A DNA stretch of 64,000 nucleotides from Protofrankia sp963555925. GTDB lineage: Bacteria; Actinomycetota; Actinomycetes; Frankiales; Frankiaceae. The notes below the pieces were generated by a model. The model was not told the DNA's origin. It was given only the letters and a program-made list of their open reading frames with translations, and ran no database searches. Location of the stretch: contig CAUVXJ010000010.1 of NCBI GenBank assembly GCA_963555925.1, positions 39,830-103,829 on the forward strand, given 5' to 3'. The translations under genes and the position numbers were made by a program. This document shows, piece after piece, positions 15,548-25,123 of this stretch (its first letter is position 1; every line of letters begins with the position of its first letter).

Positions 15548-16360
15548 GTGGCGAGCCGGACAGAAGATCTGAAACAGGCTCTGAAGCCCGAGGAGAAACG
15601 TGTGTCGTCGGTGCGGCCAGCCCCGCCGGGTACTGCATTGTCGTTCCAGGATGTGGCGAAGACATTCCCGGACGGGACCCAGGCGTTGCAGGATGTGTCT
15701 TTGACGGTCGGTGACGCCGAGATCGTGGCAGTGGTCGGGCCCTCGGGTTCGGGGAAGTCCACGCTGCTGCGAATCGCGTCGGGTCTGACCGATGCGTCGT
15801 CCGGGACGGTGGCGGTCGGCTCGGCCGTCCCCGGCTATGTCTTCCAGGACCCCACGCTGTTGCCGTGGCGGACCGTCGAGGCGAATGTCGGACTGCTTGC
15901 CGAGCTCGACGGTGTGGCGAAGGAGGAACGGCGGCGCCTGGTCGCCGACGCCATCGCGCTGACCGGGTTGACAGGCTTCGAACGTCACCGTCCGAAGGCG
16001 CTGTCCGGTGGGATGCGGATGCGTGTGTCGCTCGCGCGCGCGCTCACCGTGCGCCCGTCACTGTTTCTGTTCGACGAACCGTTCGGCGCACTCGACGAGA
16101 TCACTCGGGAACGTCTCGGAGACGAGTTACTGCGGCTGTATACGCGGGAGCGTTTCGCCGGCCTGTTTGTCACGCATTCGGTGGTGGAGTCGGTCCTGCT
16201 CGCCACGAGGGTCGTGGTTCTCTCGGCCAGGCCGGGCCGCGTGCTCGCGCAACTCGAGGTGCCGTTCGACTACCCGCGGGATGGAAAGCTGCGCTTCGAC
16301 ACGGCCTTCACCCGGATCGCGCTGAGCGTTTCCGAAGCGCTGCGGGAATCGTTCACATGA
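15548..16360 (+). CDS. ABC transporter ATP-binding protein, nitrate/sulfonate/taurine type
   Basis: The 270-residue ATPase starts at GTG 15548, eight bases after GGAAGG. Walker A GPSGSGKS (64-71), Q-loop in YVFQDPTLLPW (98-107), signature LSGGMRMR (152-159) and Walker B LFLFDEP (172-178) are all present, followed by the H-loop VTHS. The LLPW form of the Q-loop region is typical of SsuB/TauB/NrtD ATPases. It overlaps the permease gene by ATGA. The binding protein of the system is probably the gene at 18731, which has the same leader. A sulfur or nitrogen compound is the likely ligand. Confidence 0.9.
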   Translation: MASRTEDLKQALKPEEKRVSSVRPAPPGTALSFQDVAKTFPDGTQALQDVSLTVGDAEIVAVVGPSGSGKSTLLRIASGLTDASSGTVAVGSAVPGYVFQDPTLLPWRTVEANVGLLAELDGVAKEERRRLVADAIALTGLTGFERHRPKALSGGMRMRVSLARALTVRPSLFLFDEPFGALDEITRERLGDELLRLYTRERFAGLFVTHSVVESVLLATRVVVLSARPGRVLAQLEVPFDYPRDGKLRFDTAFTRIALSVSEALRESFT

Positions 16361-17214
16361 CCGCAGTGGACGAATCGGCGTCCCTGGCGACGGCGTCGGT
16401 GACCTCCTCGCGACGCAGGTCCTCCCGGCTGACCGGTGCGGTGTGGATGGTGCTGCCCCCGATTGTCGTCTTATCGGTCGTGGTCGGCGTCTGGTACCTG
16501 GTGACCTACGCTTTCCTTGCCCCCCGCCGACGGTTTCTGTTACCGCCGCCGCATCAGGTGGTGGCGGAAGGTTTTCTGGACTGGGCCAGGTTCCACGAAA
16601 TCCTCTCGGCGCTGGCAGCAAGCGCGAAGGTCGCTCTTGTCGGTCTGGCAATCGCGTCGGCGCTCGGAATGGTGTTCGCGATCTTGATGAGTCAGGCGCC
16701 TTGGATCGAGCGTGCGTTCTACCCCTGGGCTGTGGTGCTGCAGACCATCCCGATTTTGGCGATCGGCCCGTTGATCGGCTTCTGGTTCGGATACGGATTC
16801 TGGTCCAAGATCATAGTGTGCGTCCTGATCGCACTCTTCCCGATCATCACGAATACGCTTTTCGGCCTCCGATCCGTGGATCCCGGTCATCACGACCTGT
16901 TCACGTTGCGACGAGCCAGCCGGTGGCGACGGCTGAGCCGGCTGGAACTCCCCGGCGCCCTTCCCGCGGTCTTCACCGGGCTCCGCATCTCCGCGGGTCT
17001 GTCGGTGATCGGCGCTATCGTGGGTGACTTCTTCTTCCGCCAGGGGGAACCGGGAATCGGTCGGCTCATAGACGACTACACCCGGAGTCTGGAATCCGGG
17101 CCGCTGTTCGTGGCGGTCATCGTCTCGTCCGTTTTCGGTCTCGCCGTGTTCTGGTTGTTCGGTCTGGCCGCTCACGTGATCGTCGGGCCGTGGCACGAGT
17201 CCGGACGGCGTTAG
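16357..17214 (+). CDS. ABC transporter permease, nitrate/sulfonate/taurine type
   Basis: The start is ATG 16357 inside the ATGA overlap with the ATPase gene; the longer open frame upstream is a shadow of that gene. The 285-residue protein has about six membrane spans. The ATPase-contact EAA-like loop is seen in HDLFTLRRASRWRRLSRLELPGALPAVFTGLRISAG (about 180-215). QTIPILAIGPLIGFWFG is the conserved stretch of SsuC/TauC/ThiX-type permeases. A perfect hairpin terminator follows 60 bp after the stop. Confidence 0.9.
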   Translation: MTAVDESASLATASVTSSRRRSSRLTGAVWMVLPPIVVLSVVVGVWYLVTYAFLAPRRRFLLPPPHQVVAEGFLDWARFHEILSALAASAKVALVGLAIASALGMVFAILMSQAPWIERAFYPWAVVLQTIPILAIGPLIGFWFGYGFWSKIIVCVLIALFPIITNTLFGLRSVDPGHHDLFTLRRASRWRRLSRLELPGALPAVFTGLRISAGLSVIGAIVGDFFFRQGEPGIGRLIDDYTRSLESGPLFVAVIVSSVFGLAVFWLFGLAAHVIVGPWHESGRR

Positions 17215-17274
17215 CGCCTGTCTGTGGAGCCTGTTTTGCACCTTTCGTTCGATCGGCGAGCCGGGGCGCAGGGT

Positions 17275-17307
17275 CCCCCGTCGATCGACGACGTCGATCG
17301 ACGGGGG
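17275..17307. terminator. Bidirectional hairpin terminator, perfect 15-bp stem
   Basis: CCCCCGTCGATCGAC (17275-17289) and GTCGATCGACGGGGG (17293-17307) pair perfectly around a GAC loop. It lies between the permease stop (17214) and the convergent methyltransferase stop (17327), and can end both transcripts. Confidence 0.85.
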
Positions 17308-17326
17308 AGAGCGGGTTCCCGGCGCG

Positions 17327-18268
17327 TCAGGGCTTTCGCGCGACGGCGCCGAACTGAGGCACTTCCGCCGGAGCGCCATTCACGTCGGGCGGTTCGGGCC
17401 GCCAGCGAGAACAGGACACGATACCGGGTTCCAGCAATTCCAGGCGATGGAAGAAACGAGTGACCTCCTCGCGGCTACGTGCGGTGATCGGGGGCGTGGC
17501 GTTCTCGTTCCAGAACGTCATGGATTCGGCGTTCCCTTCGCCGCCCAGTTCACCGGTGGGGTGCGCGAATACCAGGTAGCTGCCGGCGGGCACGGCATCG
17601 ATCAGCCGGTCCACAATCGCGACGGCCTCGTCGGTGTCGAGAACAAAGTTCAGGACTCCCAGCATCATGACCACAACCGGCTGGGTGAAGTCCAGTGTTT
17701 TCGCCGCGGCATGCAAAATCTTGTCGGGGTTGCGGGCATCGGCGTCGATGTAGTCGGTGGCGCCCTCAACGCTGCTGATGAGCAGGGCACGGGCGTGCAC
17801 CAGGACCAGGGGATCATTGTCGACGTAGACGATCCGTGAATCCGGAGCTACCCGCTGGGCAACTTCGTGGGTGTTGTTGGCGGTAGGTAGCCCGGTGCCG
17901 ATGTCCAGGAACTGGCGCATCCCGACCTCGCCGGCAAGATACCGGACCGCGCGGCCGAGGAAGGCTCGGTCTGCGCGGGCCACGCGGCCGATGTCCGGGA
18001 AAATCTCGAGAACCTGGTTGCCCACCTCGCGGTCGACGGGGTAATGATCCTTGCCACCCAGCCAGTAGTTCCAGACCCTGGCATTGTGCGCAACGGTCGT
18101 GCTGATGACGGGCGCCTCGTCCTGGTCGGAGTCGTCACCCGGAGGTGAGCCCTCCGACACCGCGGCGGTTTTGAAGTCCCAGGACCGCAGTGCGGCGGCC
18201 GTTTCGGCGGGGGTTTCGAAATGCTGTTGCTGGTCGGAACTGCCGGTGGTCGGCGAGCCCTCTTCCAC
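17327..18268 (-). CDS. SAM-dependent methyltransferase, DUF574/Methyltransf_19 family
   Basis: The protein has the DUF574 pattern seen in many paralogues in Frankia and Streptomyces: VAHNARVWNYWLGGKDHYPVDREVG, FLGRAVRYLAGEVGMRQFLDIGTGLPTANNTHEVAQ (SAM-binding motif I), VVYVDNDPLVL-like IVYVDNDPLVLVHAR, and DFTQPVVVMMLGVLNFV. I place the start at GTG 18268 (313 residues) because AAGGAG lies 10 bases upstream; a longer frame reaches 18337. Substrate is unknown. It lies between the two halves of an ABC system but on the opposite strand. Confidence 0.85.
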   Translation of the reverse strand: MEEGSPTTGSSDQQQHFETPAETAAALRSWDFKTAAVSEGSPPGDDSDQDEAPVISTTVAHNARVWNYWLGGKDHYPVDREVGNQVLEIFPDIGRVARADRAFLGRAVRYLAGEVGMRQFLDIGTGLPTANNTHEVAQRVAPDSRIVYVDNDPLVLVHARALLISSVEGATDYIDADARNPDKILHAAAKTLDFTQPVVVMMLGVLNFVLDTDEAVAIVDRLIDAVPAGSYLVFAHPTGELGGEGNAESMTFWNENATPPITARSREEVTRFFHRLELLEPGIVSCSRWRPEPPDVNGAPAEVPQFGAVARKP

Positions 18269-18441
18269 GACGACGTTTCTCCTTACACACCTGGGTCTGA
18301 CCTGACCACAAATGTAGCCCTCCGCGCCCGGTGGCAACCAGTCGCCCTCGACTATGCCCTCCTAGCTCCGGTGCCCGACCATCGGCGCCTCGCCAGCCTG
18401 CTACCGGCCAGGTGCGGGTCGCGGGACGTGCGCCTGATAAC

Positions 18442-18509
18442 GCTACGATGAGGACCGCCCTGATGCAGTCGGTCATCATCGTAGCTTTCGGTTGAAAGGA
18501 CCTGACGTG
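18442..18509 (+). promoter_or_regulatory. Leader element B with 15-bp hairpin
   Basis: GCTACGATGAGGACC (18442-18456) pairs with GGTCATCATCGTAGC (18471-18485) at 14 of 15 positions around a 14-nt loop. The block from CGCTACGATG to AAGGACCTGACGTGG matches leader A at 15482. In leader A the final GTG is the ATPase start; here the equivalent GTG (18507) opens a small frame, and the binding-protein gene starts 220 bp further on. Confidence 0.55.
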
Positions 18510-18730
18510 GTAGACGAGGCGGGTACCGGCTGCCACGTCCACGAATCTGTTTCTGTTGACCTGCGACAACCCCACGTCACTGCCGCTGGGTCCGGTTGTC
18601 CGCTGGGAGCAGGGCCTGGTTTTCGGCCCGCTCCGGTACCGGTCCGGTACTGGCGACGACGCAGTGGACGGACCAGGCATCGGTGCGTGTTCGTCCCACC
18701 ATCACTCCCGTTCCCCAGTCGAGGAGAGCA

Positions 18731-18743
<13 letters not shown>
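18507..18743 (+). CDS. Possible small leader ORF upstream of the binding-protein gene
   Basis: From GTG 18507, preceded by AAAGGA, a 78-codon frame runs to 18743 and overlaps the next gene by 13 bp. The product (MVDEAGTGCHVHESVSVDL...) has no family I recognise and contains four Cys. The start is placed by its equivalence to the ATPase start behind leader A. It could be a translated leader, or only the relic of a duplicated gene start. Confidence 0.3.
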
Positions 18744-19945
<1,202 letters not shown>

Positions 19946-19953
19946 CGAGGATA

Positions 19954-19990
19954 GCCCGGGATCACCTGTGCACATGTGAGGTGACCGGGC
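19954..19990 (+). terminator. Hairpin after the binding-protein gene
   Basis: GCCCGG plus TCACCT pairs with AGGTGA plus CCGGGC, with a 2-nt bulge and a loop of about 11 nt, 8 bp after the stop codon. Confidence 0.6.
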
Positions 19991-20000
19991 GTTAACGAAC

Positions 20001-20036
20001 CCCGCCGGGCGGACGGAATACCGTCTGTCCGGCGGG
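20001..20036. terminator. Second hairpin between convergent genes
   Basis: CCCGCCGG...CGGACGG pairs with CCGTC...CCGGCGGG around an AATA loop, with two mismatches. It lies about 95 bp from the end of the large minus-strand TIR gene and probably acts on that transcript. Confidence 0.6.
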
Positions 20037-20132
20037 TAGTAGCGCCTATCCGATCCCGGCGGCGGCAATCGCAAGCGTGGCGCCGGCCAGGACAGCCCCA
20101 CGGCCGAGACGACCACGGCGCCGCGCCCCTCG

Positions 20133-23100
20133 CTACCGGTGTCGGCGTCGCCACGAGCGCCGGCCCGCACTTGGCGGCTCGGCGGGTCCGGCGCTGGAGT
20201 CGGGATTCGCGGCGCAGCCGCCACCGACCGGGATTCCGAGAACCGTGCCGGAAACTCTCGGGTAGGCGGTGAGCCCGGGAACCGGCTCGCCGTCCTCAAG
20301 GCGCTGGACCCCCGAAGGAACATCGTCCAGCTCGCCCGGGCCGAACGCGCACTCACGCAGCACCCACCAGAACGCGTCCGCGAGGTTGCCGGCAAGCTGG
20401 TACCCGCCGTCCGGCCGCACGAGGCACCAGCCGCCGTCACCCAGGCCGAGCATGGTCGCGAGTGGGCGGGCGGAGCGGACATCCCACAGCCGGACCGTTC
20501 CGTCCGCGCCTGCGGAGACGAGCAGAGCAGCATCCAGGGTGAAGGTCACCGTGTGGACCGCGCCGACATGGCCGCTGAGCCGGGACACGGACAGGCCCGT
20601 GGCCGGTTCGTGCAGCCGGATCGTCCCGTCGCCACCACCGGACGCCAGCAGGGTGCCGTCCGGGCTGAGCGCCACCGAGCGGACCAGACCGCTCGGACCG
20701 GACTGGTCTGGAATGCCGGTCCTGGCCGGCGCGGCGGCGTCGGTTTCGGTGTCCGCCTCGGTGTCCGCCTCGGTGTCCGCCTCGGTGTCCGCCTCGGTGT
20801 CCGCCTCGGTGTCCGTTCCGGTGTCGAGGCCGATCAGTCGGACGCTCCGGGCCGAGGGGAGATCCCACAGCCGTATCCGGGAACCGTCGGAGGTGGCGAG
20901 CAACTCCCCGTCCGCTTGAACGGCCAGGGTGTGCACGGGAGTGCCGTCTCCCGGCAGTCGCGCCACCTCCCGGCCCGCGGTCACATCCCACCGCAGTATC
21001 GATCCGTCACCGGTCGCCGCGAGCAGGTGCCCGTCCGGGGTGAAGGCGACCGGGCCGTGGATGCCCTGGCAGTCCGGCGGCGCGGCCTGGGATTTTTCGA
21101 CGGCGCTGGCGGGGTCTGTCACGTCCCACAGGCGCAGCCGGCCCCGTCCGTCCCGGGACGCGAGCCAGGAGCAGTCGGGACTGAAGACCACCGCGGCGAG
21201 CCCGCGGTCGTGACCGGGCAGGACGGCGAGCGGCCGACCGGTCGTGACCTCCCACAGCCGGACCGACCCGTCCGCGTGGGGATCCGCCTCGCCACCGGCG
21301 AGCAGCTTCCCGTCCGGGCTGAAAGCCACCGGGCCGACGCTTCGCATCCGCCCGGTGGACCCGCCGGGCGGCCCGGTGAGGGCGCCGAGCTGCCGGCCGG
21401 TCGCGAGCTCCCACACCCGCAGGGCCGGACCGGCGCCGCCCGTGGCCAGCAGCGTGCCGTCCGGGCTGAGCGCTGCCGATGCGCCCGGTCCCGCCGGGGC
21501 GTGCAGGGAGCTCAGCCGGCGGCCGGTAGCGACTTCGGAGACGCGGACCGTCCCGTCCGCACCACCGGACGCCAGCAGGGTGCCGTCCGGACTGAAGGCC
21601 ACCGACCAGACCCTCGCGGAATGCCCGTGCCCCGCCAGGATGCCGTGCCGTTGGGTGGTCAGCCGCCACAGCCGTACAGAATCATCGGCACCGCCGGAGG
21701 CGACCATCGCGGCGTCCGGGCTGAAGGCCACCGACCAGACGCCGCCGGCGTGGCCCGGCAGGACGCCGGTCTGTTCGCCGGTGGCGACGTCCCACAGGCG
21801 GATCAGTCGGAACCCACCCGTTGCCAGTCGCCTGCCGTCCGGGCTGAACGCCACCGACTCGACCCAACCGGTGTGGCCCGCCATGGCATGGCGGAGCTTA
21901 CCGGTGGCCGTGTCCCAGATGCGGACGATCTGATCCGTGCCACCGGACGCGAACAGGGTGCCGTCCGGGCTGACTGCGACCGATCCGACCCGGCCTGTGT
22001 GGCCCTGTGTGGCGAGCCGCACCTTGCCCGTGACTGCATCCCAGAGGTGGATGGTTCCGTCGGCGGACCCCGAGGCCACCACGGTGCCGTCCGGGCTGAA
22101 CGCCACCGAGCACACCTCGCCGGCGCCAGCATCGATGCGCCGGACAACCCGCGCGTCATCGGCGACTGCATCCCAGAGGTGGATGGTTCCGTCGGCGGAC
22201 CCCGAGGCAAGCAGGGTGCCGTCCGGGCTGAACGCCACCGAACGCACCTCGCTCACGTGCCCGGTCAGGGTGCGCACCACCCGACCGGCCCAGGGCTCGA
22301 TCATCGCGATGACCGGGCCCCACGCGGCGGCGAGCAGCTTTGCCGACGGGCTGAACACGACCGCCCGGATCTGTGCCCCGGGTGGCCTGACCACCACTCG
22401 TACCGGGTCGCGGCCGGCGACGGCGACCTCGGCGAGCTCGGGTCTGGCCAGTGTCGGCGCGTCGATCCCGGTACCCAGTAGAGCGGCCCGGTGCCACTTG
22501 CTCCCCTCGAGCGTGGCGCCGTGCATGGCAACCTTGATCAGGCGTGCGCCGGTCAGATCGGCACCGCACAGATCAGCCCGGTTCAGGACGACGGAATGCA
22601 GCACTGCGCCGACCAGCCGCGCACCGGTCAGGTTCGCGCCGGTCAGATCGGCGTCGTGGAGCCGCACGCCGGTCAGGTCGGCGCCGGAGAGGTCCGCGAA
22701 CCGCAGGTCGAGGCCGGAGAGCTCGTCGTCCTTGCCGCGCAGGTCCTGCCCGGCGAGGCGGACGCGGATGCTGCGGATCTGCAGCCGGCGGGTGACCGCC
22801 AGCGCGTTGGCTCTGGCGGCGTCGGTCGCGGCCTGGTCCGCGTAGACCTCCCGGGCCCAGCCCTCGGCGTCGGTCCGGCCGGCTGCCCCACAGAGAAAGT
22901 CGGCCATCAGCGCCGACATCTCGCGGCTCGCGAGCAGACCGGTCACCGGCTGACCGTCGTGCAGCAGCCGGGCGGCTTCGAGCGCGACCAGATATTCCAT
23001 CACCGACGAGTGGACGAACCCGAACCGGTCCTCGTCGCCGCGGACCAGCAGGCTGCCTGCGCCGATCTCGTGCACCACCTGTGCCGGGTCGAGCCGGTCG

Positions 23101-25007
23101 CGGGCCAGGTCGGCCAGGGTCAGCCGGGTCGTCTCCTCCAACCGGCCGAGGTCCATGTCCCGCTCGGCACCGCACCACAGCTGCTGGGCGAGCGCGGTCA
23201 CCGCCCGGCGGATCTGGTCGACGTCCAGTCCGGGCACGGCACCCAGCGTCGGACGCCGCCGGTTCACCTCGAAACGCAGCCAGCGGGCGATCAGATTCTC
23301 GTACAGGTCCGCGGAGCTGATCCCACCTCCGGCGGCCCGCACTGCGCGCAGTTCGTCCTCGTCCAGTTCCGCGATGAAGGACAGCATGCGGGGGTTGCGG
23401 GAAAGTCCGAGAAGATCCTTGATGTCGCGGATCAGCTCGAGGCGGCTGTCGGCGGCGCTGGTATCCCCGCCATAGAGCCGGCTGAGGAACTCGCGGATCT
23501 GGCTGTCCGCGAAGTCACCGAGCTCGACCAGTCTGCTGCCTGCGACCAGGTGGACCTCGTCGCCGAGGGTGGTGCGCCACTGGGTGTCCGAGGCGAAATG
23601 CTGGGTCCGGCTGCTCAGCACGACCTTGGCCCGCCCGGTCACCGCTGACAGAATCGTCCGCAGGTGCTCGGCGGCCCGATCGTAGGTGACCTGCAGCGCC
23701 AGCTCGTCGAAGCCGTCGAACAGCAGCACCAGTTGCCCGCGTTCCAGCATCCGGCGCACTGCGCGGATGTCGATGGACTCCTCGCCGGTCACCGCCAGAT
23801 GCTGGGCCAGCAGCGCGTCCAGGCTGTGGTTCTTCTCCAGCGCCCGCAGCTCGATGAGCACAGGTACCAGATTCGGCAGGATTCTCGGGAGACGACGGGC
23901 GAGCTCCCGTAACAGGAATGTCTTGCCGTGACCGAAGTTGCCGAGGACGAGGATCAGCCGGGCCGACTCGGCGTCCAGCCAGTCCACCACCGCGTCGAAG
24001 ACGTTGTCGTCCGGGTCGGGGGAGCCGGCCTGGTCCAGGCGAATATAGCGCTGCGACACATATAGCCACGGTCGGTAACGAACGTCGTTCTCCAGCCTGG
24101 CGGTCTGGCGGCTCACGTATCGGCGCGGATCCCACAGCTGTTGGAACTCGGGCACGCTGCGGACCAGGACGCCACGGCGTCGGGCCCGCCGTACCAGCGC
24201 CGCGTCGGTGACCTCCCCGCCGTGGACCAGCTCGGACTCGACCTCGGGATCACGTTCCTCGTACTGTTCGTGTACCCGTTCGACAAACAGGTCGAAGACC
24301 GATCCGTCCAGGCCGGCCGGCGCGATCCCCACCGGCCACCGCCGCACGAATCCCGACTCCTCCCGGGTGACGAACAGATGGGCCGCGACGGGATCGTCCT
24401 GCGCAACCCGCCGGATGATCGCATCTGGATACCTGTCGCCACAGGCCTGCTCGACGATGTCGAGAAACCGTGCCGTCGCCGACCGGTACTGCCCGCCCGG
24501 AAACGCCGGCGCCTCCCCGACCTCGGCATTATCCGGGTACGAGCCACCCGGGTAGGGCGGCTGTTGCGGAGGGCGGATGCCACCGGTGTGCGCAGCCCGG
24601 ACCCCGCTCAACAATGCAGCCCGGGCCGGGTCCTCCGACAGGCCGACAAGATCGATCCACGTGTAACCGCCGAGCAGTCCCGGACGTTCAAGGGGTGCCA
24701 CGCGGACCGGGATCAGGCGTCGCCGACGTCCCAGCGGGTCATCCCGGAAAGCGGCCTGCCACTCCGCCTCGACATAATCCGAACGCAGCGCGTCCGGTGA
24801 CAGCACGACCAGCGTGTGGTCGGCCTCGTTGACGGTCCGCTGCATCCACGCCGCCCAGTTCGTGCTCGGCGCCGAATGCCACGCCTGAATCCGCACGTCA
24901 TACCCGGCTTCGTCGAGTTCCCAGGCGATCCACTCCGCCCACGTTCGGTCGGCCTGTGTATAGCTGACAAAGACGGTGGGCAGCCGCGTGTCGTCTCCGT
25001 CTACCAC
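20133..25007 (-). CDS. TIR-NACHT-pentapeptide-WD40 STAND protein
   Basis: A 1,624-residue protein starting at GTG 25007. Residues 8-140 form a TIR domain (TVFVSYTQADRTWAEWIAWEL; SPDALRSDYVEAEW, with Glu82 at the position of the NADase catalytic Glu). After a linker of unknown fold comes a NACHT-type ATPase: Walker A GNFGHGKT (356-363), Walker B LLFDGFDEL (428-436). About 762-838 are pentapeptide repeats (ADLTGANLTGARL). About 880-1520 hold around 14 WD40 repeats (VAFSPDGTLLASGSADGTIHLWD), so one or two propellers, broken by a DTEAD repeat (1395-1421). By analogy with STAND defence proteins, the propeller may sense a ligand and the TIR consume NAD; this is an inference. Confidence 0.88.
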   Translation of the reverse strand: MVDGDDTRLPTVFVSYTQADRTWAEWIAWELDEAGYDVRIQAWHSAPSTNWAAWMQRTVNEADHTLVVLSPDALRSDYVEAEWQAAFRDDPLGRRRRLIPVRVAPLERPGLLGGYTWIDLVGLSEDPARAALLSGVRAAHTGGIRPPQQPPYPGGSYPDNAEVGEAPAFPGGQYRSATARFLDIVEQACGDRYPDAIIRRVAQDDPVAAHLFVTREESGFVRRWPVGIAPAGLDGSVFDLFVERVHEQYEERDPEVESELVHGGEVTDAALVRRARRRGVLVRSVPEFQQLWDPRRYVSRQTARLENDVRYRPWLYVSQRYIRLDQAGSPDPDDNVFDAVVDWLDAESARLILVLGNFGHGKTFLLRELARRLPRILPNLVPVLIELRALEKNHSLDALLAQHLAVTGEESIDIRAVRRMLERGQLVLLFDGFDELALQVTYDRAAEHLRTILSAVTGRAKVVLSSRTQHFASDTQWRTTLGDEVHLVAGSRLVELGDFADSQIREFLSRLYGGDTSAADSRLELIRDIKDLLGLSRNPRMLSFIAELDEDELRAVRAAGGGISSADLYENLIARWLRFEVNRRRPTLGAVPGLDVDQIRRAVTALAQQLWCGAERDMDLGRLEETTRLTLADLARDRLDPAQVVHEIGAGSLLVRGDEDRFGFVHSSVMEYLVALEAARLLHDGQPVTGLLASREMSALMADFLCGAAGRTDAEGWAREVYADQAATDAARANALAVTRRLQIRSIRVRLAGQDLRGKDDELSGLDLRFADLSGADLTGVRLHDADLTGANLTGARLVGAVLHSVVLNRADLCGADLTGARLIKVAMHGATLEGSKWHRAALLGTGIDAPTLARPELAEVAVAGRDPVRVVVRPPGAQIRAVVFSPSAKLLAAAWGPVIAMIEPWAGRVVRTLTGHVSEVRSVAFSPDGTLLASGSADGTIHLWDAVADDARVVRRIDAGAGEVCSVAFSPDGTVVASGSADGTIHLWDAVTGKVRLATQGHTGRVGSVAVSPDGTLFASGGTDQIVRIWDTATGKLRHAMAGHTGWVESVAFSPDGRRLATGGFRLIRLWDVATGEQTGVLPGHAGGVWSVAFSPDAAMVASGGADDSVRLWRLTTQRHGILAGHGHSARVWSVAFSPDGTLLASGGADGTVRVSEVATGRRLSSLHAPAGPGASAALSPDGTLLATGGAGPALRVWELATGRQLGALTGPPGGSTGRMRSVGPVAFSPDGKLLAGGEADPHADGSVRLWEVTTGRPLAVLPGHDRGLAAVVFSPDCSWLASRDGRGRLRLWDVTDPASAVEKSQAAPPDCQGIHGPVAFTPDGHLLAATGDGSILRWDVTAGREVARLPGDGTPVHTLAVQADGELLATSDGSRIRLWDLPSARSVRLIGLDTGTDTEADTEADTEADTEADTEADTETDAAAPARTGIPDQSGPSGLVRSVALSPDGTLLASGGGDGTIRLHEPATGLSVSRLSGHVGAVHTVTFTLDAALLVSAGADGTVRLWDVRSARPLATMLGLGDGGWCLVRPDGGYQLAGNLADAFWWVLRECAFGPGELDDVPSGVQRLEDGEPVPGLTAYPRVSGTVLGIPVGGGCAANPDSSAGPAEPPSAGRRSWRRRHR
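20749..20820. repeat. 12-bp tandem repeat inside the WD40 region
   Basis: Five perfect GTGTCCGCCTCG units and one degenerate unit. They encode an acidic (DTEA)n linker between two WD40 repeats. The length is a multiple of 3, so copy-number change would keep the frame. Confidence 0.9.
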
Positions 25008-25028
25008 GCCACGGATGCTCCCACATTC

Positions 25029-25052
25029 ACCGCCACCGCCACCGCCACCGCC
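25029..25052. repeat. ACCGCC hexamer array upstream of the TIR gene
   Basis: Four perfect units 22 bp upstream of the GTG start, in the likely promoter or 5' leader. Copy-number change here could alter expression. Confidence 0.85.
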
Positions 25053-25055
25053 ACC

Positions 25056-25089
25056 GACCCGGGTGCGTCAAACTCGTTGCACCCGGGTC
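25056..25089 (-). terminator. Hairpin between the MFS gene and the TIR gene
   Basis: GACCCGGGTGC (25056-25066) and GCACCCGGGTC (25079-25089) pair perfectly over 11 bp with a 12-nt loop. It lies 35 bp after the MFS stop codon and upstream of the TIR gene, so it separates the two transcripts. Confidence 0.65.
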
Positions 25090-25123
25090 GCTCCTTTCCC
25101 GAAATTCTGCGGGGCGGCGCGCC

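Noticed and set aside
20139..22481. 780-codon plus-strand frame opposite the WD40 region
   Set aside because: Repeats in it are the antisense image of the WD40 blades; no ribosome-binding site or domain.
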